Positions 26,140 through 34,869 of a stretch of 64,000 bases of DNA are shown piece after piece (positions within the stretch are counted from its first letter, which is position 1; each line of letters begins with the position of its first letter). The stretch covers positions 76,419-140,418 of the forward strand of contig NZ_KB902520.1 of NCBI RefSeq assembly GCF_000379525.1, given 5' to 3'. The notes below the pieces were generated by a model. It was not told the DNA's origin and did no database searches. It saw nothing but the letters and a program-made list of their open reading frames with translations. Origin of the DNA: Lamprocystis purpurea DSM 4197. GTDB taxonomy: Bacteria > Pseudomonadota > Gammaproteobacteria > Chromatiales > Chromatiaceae. Made by a program: the position numbers and the translations under genes.

Positions 26140-28155
26140 ATGATGAACAAACCACGAGCGACACCGCCAGTGATTGGCAGCCCGACGGCGGTGCCGGAGG
26201 TCGTCAAACCGCAATCGAAAGGTCGTATCGTATCTCGCCTGACCGCGCGCCGCGTTGCCGCGCCCACCACTGAGACACTGAGACCGCCAGCGACTATGCC
26301 TGCCACACCCGCCCAACTGTCCGCTCTCACCGCCCAGCTCGTCGCCCTGCGGGACGGTGCCCTGGCGCTGGAACAACGTTTTGCCGGCGAGCTCGCCGCC
26401 ATCGCGCCGCAGCGGCGCGACAGCGCGCGCAACCTGCTGCATTATCTCAGCGTGCGACATCACGACATCCGCGCCCTGCAACAGGAACTCAGCGCGCTCG
26501 GGTTGTCGTCGCTCGGGGTGCTGGAGCCGCATGCCCTGGCGAGCCTCAACGCGGTGATCGATGTGCTGGGGCAGATTCAAGGCACCGCGCCCGGCGCCGG
26601 GCACCCGAGCCCGCCCCCGCCCCCGGTGGACTTCAAGTCCGGCCCCCAGCGGCTGCGCGAGCACACCCAAGCCTTATTGGGACCTGATCCCCAAGGCCGC
26701 CTCGTGCGCATCATGGTCACTATGCCGAGTGAGGCGGCGACCGATGCCCAACTCGTCCAGAACCTGGTCGAGGCCGGCATGGATGTGATGCGCATCAACT
26801 GCGCCCATGATGGTCCCGCGGAGTGGGCGGCGATGGTCGACAATCTGCGCCGCGCCGAACAGACGCTGGGGTGGAGTTGCCGGGTCGCCATGGACCTGGC
26901 CGGTCCCAAGCTGCGCACCGGAACCTTGCGGGCGAGCGGTCGGGTGCAGCGCCTCGCCCCGCAGCGCGATTGCTTCGGTCGGCTGGCGCGGCCGGGACGG
27001 GTCTGGTTGACCCCCGCCGAGGCGGCCGAGCCGACGCCCTCGGACCTGCGCCTGCGCCTCGAGGTCGGCGGCGGACTGCTCGGTCACATCGCCGTGGGCG
27101 ACCAGCTCGACTTCACCGACGCCCGCGGCCAGGCGCATTGCCTGCAGGTGCGCGAGGCGCAGGGCGCCTCCTGGGTGGCCGAGATCGAGCAGACCGCCTA
27201 TGTAGAGGAAGCCACCAGCGTCACCGCCCGCCGCGGCGACGAATCCGTCGGCACCGGCGCCTTCACCAATGTGCCCGAAGTCATCCCGCCGATTGCACTG
27301 GCCGTCGGCGATCCGCTCGTCCTGACCCGCGTTGACGCACCCGGCCAGGGTGCCGAACGCGCCGCGGACGGCACCATTGTGACCCCCGCCCAGGTCCATT
27401 GCACCCTCGCGGCTGCCTTTGAGTGCGCCCGTCCCGGACACGCGGTCTGGTTCGACGATGGCAAGATCGGCGGGGTGGTCGCCGCCAATGACGGCGAGCG
27501 GATCACCGTCACCATCACCCAGACCGGACCCAAAGGGGCCAAGCTGCGTGCCGAGAAGGGCATCAACTTCCCCGACACGCCGCTCGCCATGTCCGCGCTC
27601 ACTGAAAAGGATTTGGCCGACCTGCCCGCGATCGTGCGGCTGGCGGACATGGTCCAACTGTCGTTCGTGCGCGAGCCGCAGGATATCGCCCAATTGCACG
27701 CCGAGCTCGACCGCTTGGGCGCGCAGCGGCTGGGGGTGGTGCTGAAAATCGAGAACCGCCGGGCGTTCGAGAACCTGCCGCGCCTGCTGTTGGCGAGCCT
27801 GCACCGTCCCCCGGTCGGGGTGATGATCGCGCGTGGGGATTTGGCGGTCGAAGTGGGTTTCGAGCGGTTGTCGGAGGTCCAGCAGGAGATCCTGTGGCTG
27901 TGCGAAGCGGCCCATGTGCCGGTGATCTGGGCGACCCAGATTCTGGAGGGCATGGCCAAGACCGGCGCCCCCTCGCGCGCCGAGGTGTCGGACGCCGGCA
28001 TGAGCGTCATGGCCGAGTGCGCCATGCTCAACAAAGGACCCAAGATCGTCGAGACCGTGCGTTTTCTCGCCGACATCATCGACCGCATGGATGAGCATTA
28101 CAGCAAACAGCGCGCCACCCTGCGGCGCCTGGCAGTTGCCGATTTGGAGGATTGA
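26140..28155 (+). CDS. Atypical pyruvate kinase lacking the C-terminal domain
   Basis: Resembles pyruvate kinase over residues about 190-650 of the product: a barrel start MVTMPSEAATDAQLVQNLVE, then AGMDVMRINCAHD, the catalytic-lysine region VVLKIENRRAFENL, GVMIARGDLAVEVGFERL and ATQILEGMAKTGAPSRAEVSDA. Differences from housekeeping enzymes are an extra N-terminal helical domain (about 60-150), a long inserted B domain, replacement of the usual RLNFSHG by RINCAHD, and an end directly after the barrel, so the allosteric C-terminal domain is absent. The true start is uncertain: 26140 (MMNKPRATPP) or 26296 (MPATPAQLSAL). It may be a regulatory or altered-specificity paralogue; activity is not proven. 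Confidence 0.75.
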   Translation: MMNKPRATPPVIGSPTAVPEVVKPQSKGRIVSRLTARRVAAPTTETLRPPATMPATPAQLSALTAQLVALRDGALALEQRFAGELAAIAPQRRDSARNLLHYLSVRHHDIRALQQELSALGLSSLGVLEPHALASLNAVIDVLGQIQGTAPGAGHPSPPPPPVDFKSGPQRLREHTQALLGPDPQGRLVRIMVTMPSEAATDAQLVQNLVEAGMDVMRINCAHDGPAEWAAMVDNLRRAEQTLGWSCRVAMDLAGPKLRTGTLRASGRVQRLAPQRDCFGRLARPGRVWLTPAEAAEPTPSDLRLRLEVGGGLLGHIAVGDQLDFTDARGQAHCLQVREAQGASWVAEIEQTAYVEEATSVTARRGDESVGTGAFTNVPEVIPPIALAVGDPLVLTRVDAPGQGAERAADGTIVTPAQVHCTLAAAFECARPGHAVWFDDGKIGGVVAANDGERITVTITQTGPKGAKLRAEKGINFPDTPLAMSALTEKDLADLPAIVRLADMVQLSFVREPQDIAQLHAELDRLGAQRLGVVLKIENRRAFENLPRLLLASLHRPPVGVMIARGDLAVEVGFERLSEVQQEILWLCEAAHVPVIWATQILEGMAKTGAPSRAEVSDAGMSVMAECAMLNKGPKIVETVRFLADIIDRMDEHYSKQRATLRRLAVADLED

Positions 28156-28310
28156 GCCCGGTCGCGCGGTCGGTCCTCGCCGCATTGACGGCGTTGGGCC
28201 GATTACCGTGCAGGTGACCTCACCGACCTACAAAGGCGCGGCAGTTGCCGAGCCGTTATCGTGTCCCTTCCGGGTCCGGTGTTACACTGACCAGGCAACA
28301 GTCGGAGTAC

Positions 28311-28637
28311 ATGATGGCATCTTCCTTGGCGCGGGACATCCTGGCAGACATCGCAAAGCGTATCGCTGCCGACCTCCACCCGGAGCAGATCATCCTGTTC
28401 GGGTCCCATGCCTGGGGTACCCCGACCGAGGATAGCGACATCGACTTGCTGGTTATTCTGGCCGACTCCGACGAGCCGCCCCACCGTCGAGCCGTGCGCG
28501 CGCACCGCGCTTTGCGCGGAGTTCCCGTGCCGTGTGATATCATCGTTCGCACGCGGGCCGAGATCCAGCAAACCAATCCGGTGCGTTCGTCACTGCTGTT
28601 TCGTGCCTTGACTGAAGGGCGGCGATTGAATGGCTGA
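28311..28637 (+). CDS. MNT-type nucleotidyltransferase antitoxin-like protein
   Basis: A 108-residue minimal nucleotidyltransferase. The polymerase-beta motif GSHAWGTPTEDSDIDLLV has the G-S-x10-D-x-D pattern with both metal-binding aspartates. Related MntA proteins adenylylate their HEPN toxin partners and neutralise them. The ATG at 28311 has CGGAG upstream. The HEPN partner frame starts at 28630, overlapping the stop by 8 bases, but that partner is broken here, so the pair is probably non-functional as a toxin-antitoxin unit. Confidence 0.82.
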   Translation: MMASSLARDILADIAKRIAADLHPEQIILFGSHAWGTPTEDSDIDLLVILADSDEPPHRRAVRAHRALRGVPVPCDIIVRTRAEIQQTNPVRSSLLFRALTEGRRLNG

Positions 28638-28946
28638 TTTGCAGCGCCTGGACGCACTGGCCTGGCTACGCCGCGCCCGCGATGACCATAGGTGCTGCCA
28701 AGCGACTGTCCGGAACCGACCCTTATCCGGCGAGCGCTTCCCACCATTGCCGGCAAGCAGAAGGCGCTCAAGGCGGTAATCGCCGGTACCGGTGACGCGA
28801 TCCCTAAGACTCATGACCTGCGCGTCCCGCTCGGGCGCTGTGTCGCCATCGATCGGTCACTCGACCAATTCTACGACTGGAACCGGCGCGTTTCCGCCAG
28901 CCGACTGGCTGCTTACGCCAATGTTCCGAGTGAGTCTCTGGCGTGA
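28630..28946 (+). pseudogene. HEPN-domain protein, frameshifted
   Basis: The first frame gives MADLQRLDALAWLRRARDD, a typical HEPN start, then degenerates. A second frame resumes with KALKAVIAGTGDAIPKTHDL and continues through LGRCVAIDRSLDQFYDWNRR, also typical of HEPN proteins paired with MNT transferases. The join between about 28690 and 28755 has lost or altered sequence, so no single frame encodes the whole domain. The R-x4-6-H RNase motif seen in active HEPN toxins is not evident. Confidence 0.7.
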
Positions 28947-29481
28947 CTTAGCGCCATTGGGGCCCGGCTCAATGTTAGTTCCGCTCTGCCCGCCGGATTT
29001 TAATTGATTGAACCTGGCCCCTTGTCTGCGATGTTGATCGCGCCCGCGGCCCCGGTGCCGTCGACATTGATCGCGGTATACCGGGCTGGTTTATGGATGT
29101 CTAAAGTTTCGCGCAAGGCTATAGGGATAGGTTTGTAAGTCCACCGATGACACGGGGTCGAGCCTGTGTCTATGTCCCGAAATCGCAACATTTGTCACGG
29201 GTGTCTCTTTTTTTCTCGATCGTGTTGCAAAGGATTTGTTGGCTCTCTATCATTCGCCCGACAAAAGACGATTGCTGGTGCACAAACCACCAGCTTCGGC
29301 GAGATGACTATAAGCTTCCTATTCATCTGGATTAATCGCAGATCCTGGTTGCGTTGCATCGAGCACGGTCGGCTCACGGTCTTTCCGCGCGCGCTTAGGT
29401 TTCACACACGTTGCATCATGAGTCCGATTGCGTTGGTTTATTCAGTCCTTGTTGTTAAATCCACAACATCGGAGATCACTG
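28947..29481. other. Intergenic, 535 bp, nothing firm
   Basis: No credible gene. A minus-strand frame at 29000-29191 has a repetitive GTGAAGAIN-like end but no start signal or family match. Near 29367-29386, CACGGTCGGCT is followed directly by CACGGTCTT, an 11-bp direct repeat that could be a weak Pho-type site for the porin. Confidence 0.35.
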
Positions 29482-31170
29482 ATGACCAAGAAGCTACTCA
29501 CCCTGGCCGTCGCTGCCGCCATGGCTGCTCCGGCAATCGTTTTTGCCGAAGCGATCCTTTACGGCAGGCTCAATGTTTCGCTCGACTATATCGATGTCGA
29601 TCAAAACGCCACGTTCTTCCGTCCTGGACGGCAAGTTGGCCCGACATTCAATATGGCGACGTTCACGGGCGCGGGGACTTACAACGCCGTGTCGAATCTG
29701 GGGACCTTCAGTCCCGTCTATTCGGCTATTGCCCCGAGCCTGGGCTCGCTGACGACAACAACCCTGAGTAACGAAGCGACGGCAGCCTACTACGAGGCAG
29801 CGACAGCCGCTCTGAATTCAGGCAAGACGCAGGTACAGGCGCAGGCAGCCGGTGTCGCTGCCGCGAATCTGTACAGCACCACGCTTTCGACGAACCCCAC
29901 GGTGCGCGCAGCCCAGATCGCGAACATCGAGCGTGCGCGAGAAGCTGCCTTCGCGACCGGCGGGGCCGCGGCTGGTTTTACCGCGCTCGACAACTATTTC
30001 AGCGCTCAGGCAGACTTTCTGGAACAGAACTACGCGCTGGGCCGCATGACCGAGAGCGCTTACATGGCTGAGGTTGTGCGGCTCGAAAGTCTGGCGCGCA
30101 TCGCAGTCGGATCGGCAGCTGTCGGGGCCTTCAGAACCGGCCAGTCGTTCAAGGGCTGGGGCATGGATCAGAGTTCGTTCGGCCCCGGCTCGCGCGTCGG
30201 TGTCAGGGGCTCGGAAGATCTGGGCAACGGCCTGAAGGCGGTCTATCAGATCGAACTCGGCGTTGACATCACCAACGCCACCCGCGATACCAACATCGCC
30301 AACGGCAACCGCGCAAACGGTTTTGCTTTCCGGAACACCTTCGTTGGCCTGGCCGGCGACTGGGGTACCCTCCTGCTGGGTCGTCACGACACCCCGCTGA
30401 GGCTCTCCACCAGAAATCTGGATCTGTTCTCCGACACCCTGGCGGACTACAACGGCACCATCGGCTTCCAGGATCTGCGCACCGATAGCAACGTGGCCTA
30501 TATGTCCCCGAATTGGAGCGGCTTCCAGTTCATGGCAGCCGTCATGCCGCAGGGCGGTGCGACCTTGTCCGGCGCGTTCAACCAGGATGAAGACTCCATC
30601 GCCGGCGCCTACTCGCTGGCCGCGATGTACACGAACGGACCTTTCTATGGGTCTGTGGCCTACGAGTCGCTAGGGGCCGAGAACTACGCGGTTGACGACG
30701 ACAACTACGAGTTGCTCTATGGTCCCGGCATGACCGCCGAGTCCGACAACAAGTGGCGTGTTGGCTTGGGCCTGCTGGACTGGAACGGCTTCAGCCTGAC
30801 CGCGATCTACGAAGATCGTGAGCACATCCTGGGCGCCCCGGAAGATGCCGACGGCAATTTCTTCCAGGTGCAGGCCGGCTATGCCTTCGGCAACAATATG
30901 ATCAAGGCGATGTGGGGTCGTGCCGACCTGAACCGTTGCGCCGATCCGAACAATGTCGGCTTCCGCTATACCTGCCCGTCGAGCGCCTTGGGTGAGTACT
31001 TTGCCGACAGCATCCTGGTCCAGAACAACGAGAAGAGTTCTTGGGCCGTCGGATATGACTACAACTTCAGCAAGCGCACCACCGCGTTCGCCCTGTACAC
31101 CCAGCTTACGGATAACATCGAGGATGCGGATTGGAGCGGTTTCTCGATCGGCATGGTTCACAGGTTCTGA
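29482..31170 (+). CDS. Gram-negative porin with a large insertion after strand 1
   Basis: A 562-residue outer-membrane porin with signal peptide (ending AIVFAE). The first strand LYGRLNVSLDYIDVD is at 27-40 and the classic second-strand region SRVGVRGSEDLGNGLKAVYQ begins near 237; the family normally has about 15-25 residues between them. Here about 190 residues intervene, rich in Ala, Thr and Ser and low in charge, with a helical, repeat-poor look. The rest is ordinary: LLLGRHDTPL, WRVGLGLLDWNG and a terminal Phe (GMVHRF) for BAM recognition. ATG follows GGAG with good spacing. A strong terminator follows. Substrate is not known; phosphate-limited expression is possible from context. Confidence 0.9.
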   Translation: MTKKLLTLAVAAAMAAPAIVFAEAILYGRLNVSLDYIDVDQNATFFRPGRQVGPTFNMATFTGAGTYNAVSNLGTFSPVYSAIAPSLGSLTTTTLSNEATAAYYEAATAALNSGKTQVQAQAAGVAAANLYSTTLSTNPTVRAAQIANIERAREAAFATGGAAAGFTALDNYFSAQADFLEQNYALGRMTESAYMAEVVRLESLARIAVGSAAVGAFRTGQSFKGWGMDQSSFGPGSRVGVRGSEDLGNGLKAVYQIELGVDITNATRDTNIANGNRANGFAFRNTFVGLAGDWGTLLLGRHDTPLRLSTRNLDLFSDTLADYNGTIGFQDLRTDSNVAYMSPNWSGFQFMAAVMPQGGATLSGAFNQDEDSIAGAYSLAAMYTNGPFYGSVAYESLGAENYAVDDDNYELLYGPGMTAESDNKWRVGLGLLDWNGFSLTAIYEDREHILGAPEDADGNFFQVQAGYAFGNNMIKAMWGRADLNRCADPNNVGFRYTCPSSALGEYFADSILVQNNEKSSWAVGYDYNFSKRTTAFALYTQLTDNIEDADWSGFSIGMVHRF

Positions 31171-31212
31171 TGATTTAGAAGCCTGCTTTCGGGCGGCCAG
31201 GGATGGACCAAT

Positions 31213-31245
31213 AAAAACGGGGCCTTCAGGCCCCGTCTTTTTTTG
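31213..31245 (+). terminator. Intrinsic terminator of the porin gene
   Basis: ACGGGGCC-TTCA-GGCCCCGT forms a perfect 8-bp G/C-rich stem with a four-base loop, preceded by an A-run and followed by CTTTTTTTG. It lies 43 bp after the porin stop. Confidence 0.92.
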
Positions 31246-31266
31246 TTGAGGCTAAGACACTGTCCA

Positions 31267-31650
31267 TTAACTACTTCCCGATTTGTTTGGCCTGATGGTG
31301 GAGTTCCGTCCCGACAGCGAAGGCGAATGTCGTCCCCGAACGCGTCGCCGCGGTCGCGCCTGCGACCCAGCGGAGATGCTCGCCGGATCGGCTGACGCCA
31401 CGGGGCGCTCAAGCGACTCGAAGAACTCGCGCATCGACAGCATCAGGGCCACACCGACTGAAAAGCCGATCGCAACAGGCACGAGATGACCGTCGATGTC
31501 CAGGTCCGGAAGCAGTTCGGATACGGTCGCGGCGAGTATCACCCCGGCGGTGAAGTACTGAAAGATGCTGGTCAGGGTCGGACTCGGACGCCTCCACCGC
31601 GCGACCAGCGCACTCACCCCTATACCTATGCCGGGGACCAATGCCAACAA
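31267..31650 (-). pseudogene. ZIP-family permease N-terminal fragment
   Basis: 127 codons resembling the first half of a bacterial ZIP permease: LALVPGIGIGVSALVARW, FQYFTAGVILAATVSELLPDL and VPVAIGFSVGVALMLSMREF. Full-length relatives have roughly twice the length and more helices; here the hydrophobic part ends after three segments and continues as a basic, non-membrane tail. The start has no ATG (TTG at 31650 is the best in-frame choice) and sits 14 bp after the phosphate symporter stop. Probably a truncated remnant. Confidence 0.45.
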
Positions 31651-31663
31651 GAATATGTCGGGA

Positions 31664-32958
31664 TTATTCGATCTCGACCCCCTTCTCCTCGATTTCCTTC
31701 ATGACCGCCTGGTAGACGGCCTCCTTGTGCTCCGCCTCCAGAACCTCGGGGCTCTTATTGCCGAAGAAGGACTGCGCGGCAAACACCAGGCCCGGCAAGA
31801 CGAAGAACACCCCCAGGATGTAGCCGAAGACGACCAGGCGAGAGCGCTCGGCCCCGTTGGCCAGCGCCTGGGCGGCCTGCATGGGCAGCCTCCACAGCGG
31901 CGGGATGGCGGCGAAGAGCGCCACGCCGAATCCGTTGTAGAGCAGGTGCACGAGGGCGACCTGCAACGCGAAGAGTTCATACTCGCCAGTGACCGCTGTT
32001 GCCGCGAGCAAGGCCGTGATCGGGGTTCCGAGGTTTGCCCCCAGGGTGAAGGGGTAGACCTGGGCCAAGGTGAACACCCCGGCACCCGCCATCGGCACGA
32101 TGAGCACGGTGGTCAGGGTCGACGACTGGACGATGAGGGTCACGACCAGGCCGGAGAGGACCGCCAGCGCCGCGCTCTTGCCGACGGCGGCGTTGAAGAC
32201 GCGCTGGGCCTTGCCCGTCATCACCGCCTTGAGGCTCTTGTTCAGGGCATATACCACACCCAGAACCGCCGCGATACCGACCACGATCATGACGAAGCCG
32301 CTGATCTGGTCCGGAAGCAGCCCGATCAGATCCCGCAGCGCATTGATGACCGGCCGCGTGATGGTCCGAATGAAATCGAAGTCCCGCATCGAGGCGTCGC
32401 CGCTCCCCTCGAAGAGCTTCGCCAGGTATCCCGCCAGCCGCTCCAGCGGGTGGAACAGCATCTCGATCGGCAGGAAGATCAGGATGGTGAACAGGTTGAA
32501 GAAATCGTGGACGGTCGCGGCACTGAACGAGCGGTTGAACGCCTTATCCTCCCGCAGGTTGCCCAGGGCGGCAAGGGTGTTGGTGACCGTCGTCCCCATG
32601 TTGGAGCCCATGATCATCGGAATCGCCATGGCCACCGGGAGACCGCCACCGACCAGACCCACGATCACCGAGGTCACCGCGCTGGAGGACTGCACCAATG
32701 AGGTCGCCAATACGCCGAGCAGGACACCCACGATCGGGTTCGTGGCAAACTCGAAGATCGCTGTAGCCCCAGCCGCGCCCCCGGAGACCGACCGGAAGCC
32801 CTGGCTGAGGAGCCCGACGGCAATCATCAGCGCATAGACAAGTGCAAGAACGATGAGCCACTGCACGACTCGCTGGATGTCGCTCGCCCCTTCCTCGGCG
32901 TCTCCCGCAACGCCTTGCGACACTCCAGCGCCACTCCCAACTGTGTCTTCGCCGCTCA
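31664..32958 (-). CDS. Na+/phosphate symporter, NptA/SLC34-like
   Basis: A 431-residue inner-membrane transporter of the Na/Pi-cotransporter family. The two inverted repeats carry the hallmark motifs QSSSAVTSVIVGLVGGG and QSSTLTTVLIVP, and GSNMGTTVTNTLAALG and GANLGTPITALLAATA. About eight membrane segments are visible, with a large soluble loop between the halves. The ATG at 32958 is chosen because GGAGG lies 7 bases upstream; the longer open frame starts near the divergent promoter. It is divergent from the DUF1576 gene, with a Pho box in the shared 360-bp region, giving the cell a second, sodium-driven phosphate uptake route besides Pst. Confidence 0.93.
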
Positions 32959-33265
32959 TAAAGCACCTCCAGAGGTTCAATTGCTCGGTCAATACGTTGA
33001 AAATGGCGGAACGTCCCGGGTCGCGTGGGCACCCCGACTTTCTCGCCTTGCCAAGTTTAGATGTGAAGTGTGACAATTCGCCGGGACCCTATGAAGCAAG
33101 GGTTATCGGCGCACTCAGGGGCGTGCTCGCCGATGCGTGTCGGCGCTGCAGCGTCCAGCAGGACTCGCGTGTGCGGGGTCGCCTGGGAAACGCTGATCAG
33201 ATCAACGTTGTTCGAGGTATCATCGATACGCCGAGCGCGCTCGCCATGAGTTGAATCCTCATCCC

Positions 33266-33287
33266 GCGGTCACCCCACGGTCATCCT
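33266..33287 (+). promoter_or_regulatory. Putative Pho box between symporter and DUF1576 genes
   Basis: GCGGTCACCCC then ACGGTCATCC give GGTCA half-sites at 33268 and 33279, 11 bp apart. TAATGTTAT a few bases on could be the -10 region, which places the transcript start near 33298 and favours translation from 33319 and not from the ATG at 33289. The rest of 32959-33318 shows no gene. Confidence 0.6.
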
Positions 33288-33318
33288 AATGTTATCGACA
33301 GAGACGCCCGACGACGCG

Positions 33319-34650
33319 ATGAATGAGCCGATCCGACCGGCACCAGAAACGGCGGACCGGCTGATCCTACGCGTGATCAGCGGCTATGCGGCCCTGTTCG
33401 TCGTCTTCGGTTTTCTGGTCTCCAGTCCCACCGAAATCGGCGAGGGGTTGGTCGCGATAATGACGTCGCGCGACACCCTATTGACCGATTATTTCGGCGT
33501 CGGCGGGGTAGGCGCCGGATTCGTCAATGCGGGCCTGCTGACCCTGAGTGCGTGCCTGGTCTACTTCCTCGTGGGGGCGAGGCTCAATGGTGCGGCGGTG
33601 GCCGCACTCTTTCTCCTGTTAGGGTTCGGCCTGTTCGGCAAGAATCTGCTCAATATCTGGTTCATCGTCTTCGGCGTGGCGTTGTACGCGCGTTTCAAGG
33701 GACAGCCATTCGCGACCCACATCAATGCCGCGTTCTTCGCAGTGGCGCTGTCGCCGGTTACCTCGGAGATCCTCTTCAGCTCCCTCTTGCCGGTTGAAGT
33801 CGCAGTGCCCCTTGGCATCGGTACCGGAGTCCTGATCGGATTCATCCTGCCGCCGGTGGCGGCCCAGGTGTTCAAGGCCCAGATGGGCTTCGCGCTCTAT
33901 AACATGGGATTTGCCGCGGGCCTGGTCGGGATCTTGATCGTTGCCTTATACAAATCCTACGGGTTCGTACCGGACCCCGTGCTCATCTGGACCACCGGGA
34001 ACAATCTTCTGCTGGGAAGTTTCGTCGGGTTTGTGTTGGCGACCATGCTGGCGATCGGACTCCTGCTGGATCGACACGCGCCCTGCGGCTTTGCGCGGAT
34101 CCTGCGCGAATCCGGCCAGGCGCCAACCGACTTCATCGCCATCGGCGGGTTCGGCGCGACCTTGATCAATATGGCGCTGAGCGGGGCGATCGGGCTGGCC
34201 TACGTCCTGGCCGTGGGCGGTGACCTGAACGGCCCGGTGATCGGGGCGCTGTTGTCGATCATGGGGTTCGCAGCGTTCGGCAAGCACCCGAAGAACCTCG
34301 TGCCGATCATCATCGGTGTCGTCCTGGGCTCGCTGGCAAAGCCGTGGCACTTGGCTGACCCCTCCATCCTGCTCGCCGCGCTCTTCGGCACCAACCTGGC
34401 GCCGATCGCCGGACGCTTCGGTTGGGGCTGGGGCATCGCCGCGGGCTTTTTGCACTCGTCAGCGGTGCTCAGCGTGGGTGTGATGCACGGCGGACTGAAT
34501 CTATACAACAACGGCTTCGCAGCCGGGATCGTCGCCACCGTTCTGGTTCCCATCATCATCGCGGTGCAATCCGGCAGGGCGCCGGTCGAACCGCCGCTTT
34601 GCCAGCCATCCGGCGCCTCGGGACGGCGCGTCGATGACGGTGATGCATGA
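33319..34650 (+). CDS. DUF1576 family polytopic membrane protein
   Basis: About 443 residues with ten or more hydrophobic segments and two similar halves: GVGGVGAGFVNAGLLTLSA and IGGFGATLINMALSGAIG, each followed by GFGLFGKNLLNIW or GFAAFGKHPKNLVP. This internal repeat and GFAAG motifs match the DUF1576 family, which has no assigned function and looks like a transporter. Starts at 33289 and 33319 are both possible; 33319 fits the promoter elements better. Divergence from a Na/Pi symporter behind a Pho-box-like site suggests a role under phosphate limitation, but substrate is unknown. Confidence 0.82.
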   Translation: MNEPIRPAPETADRLILRVISGYAALFVVFGFLVSSPTEIGEGLVAIMTSRDTLLTDYFGVGGVGAGFVNAGLLTLSACLVYFLVGARLNGAAVAALFLLLGFGLFGKNLLNIWFIVFGVALYARFKGQPFATHINAAFFAVALSPVTSEILFSSLLPVEVAVPLGIGTGVLIGFILPPVAAQVFKAQMGFALYNMGFAAGLVGILIVALYKSYGFVPDPVLIWTTGNNLLLGSFVGFVLATMLAIGLLLDRHAPCGFARILRESGQAPTDFIAIGGFGATLINMALSGAIGLAYVLAVGGDLNGPVIGALLSIMGFAAFGKHPKNLVPIIIGVVLGSLAKPWHLADPSILLAALFGTNLAPIAGRFGWGWGIAAGFLHSSAVLSVGVMHGGLNLYNNGFAAGIVATVLVPIIIAVQSGRAPVEPPLCQPSGASGRRVDDGDA

Positions 34651-34769
34651 CCGGGACCGCCTGCCGCGGCCCGCCTGGCGACGGCGGCGCGGTGAGGCTC
34701 GCCCGATGCTCAAGCGACCCCCGCTGTCGCCCGATGATGGGAACGGGCTCAGGAACTGACCACGCGCTC

Positions 34770-34790
34770 GGTTCACGACTCCGTAACACC
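34770..34790 (+). promoter_or_regulatory. Weak Pho-box-like repeat before third pstS
   Basis: GGTTCACGACT then CCGTAACACC give TTCA and GTAA cores 11 bp apart, about 80 bp before the start at 34870. The match to the half-site consensus is poor; it is listed because of the spacing and the gene that follows. Confidence 0.3.
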
Positions 34791-34869
34791 GCGGTGGGAT
34801 GATCCACACGCGGCGTCTCGGACGCCGCGTGAGACCCCGTCGCAACCCCTCTAGTCAGGAGCACTCAGC

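Noticed and set aside
29000-29191. Minus-strand frame of 63 codons with a Gly/Ala/Asn-rich end
   Set aside because: No start signal, no family, and surrounding sequence looks non-coding; at most a fragment of a repeat protein.
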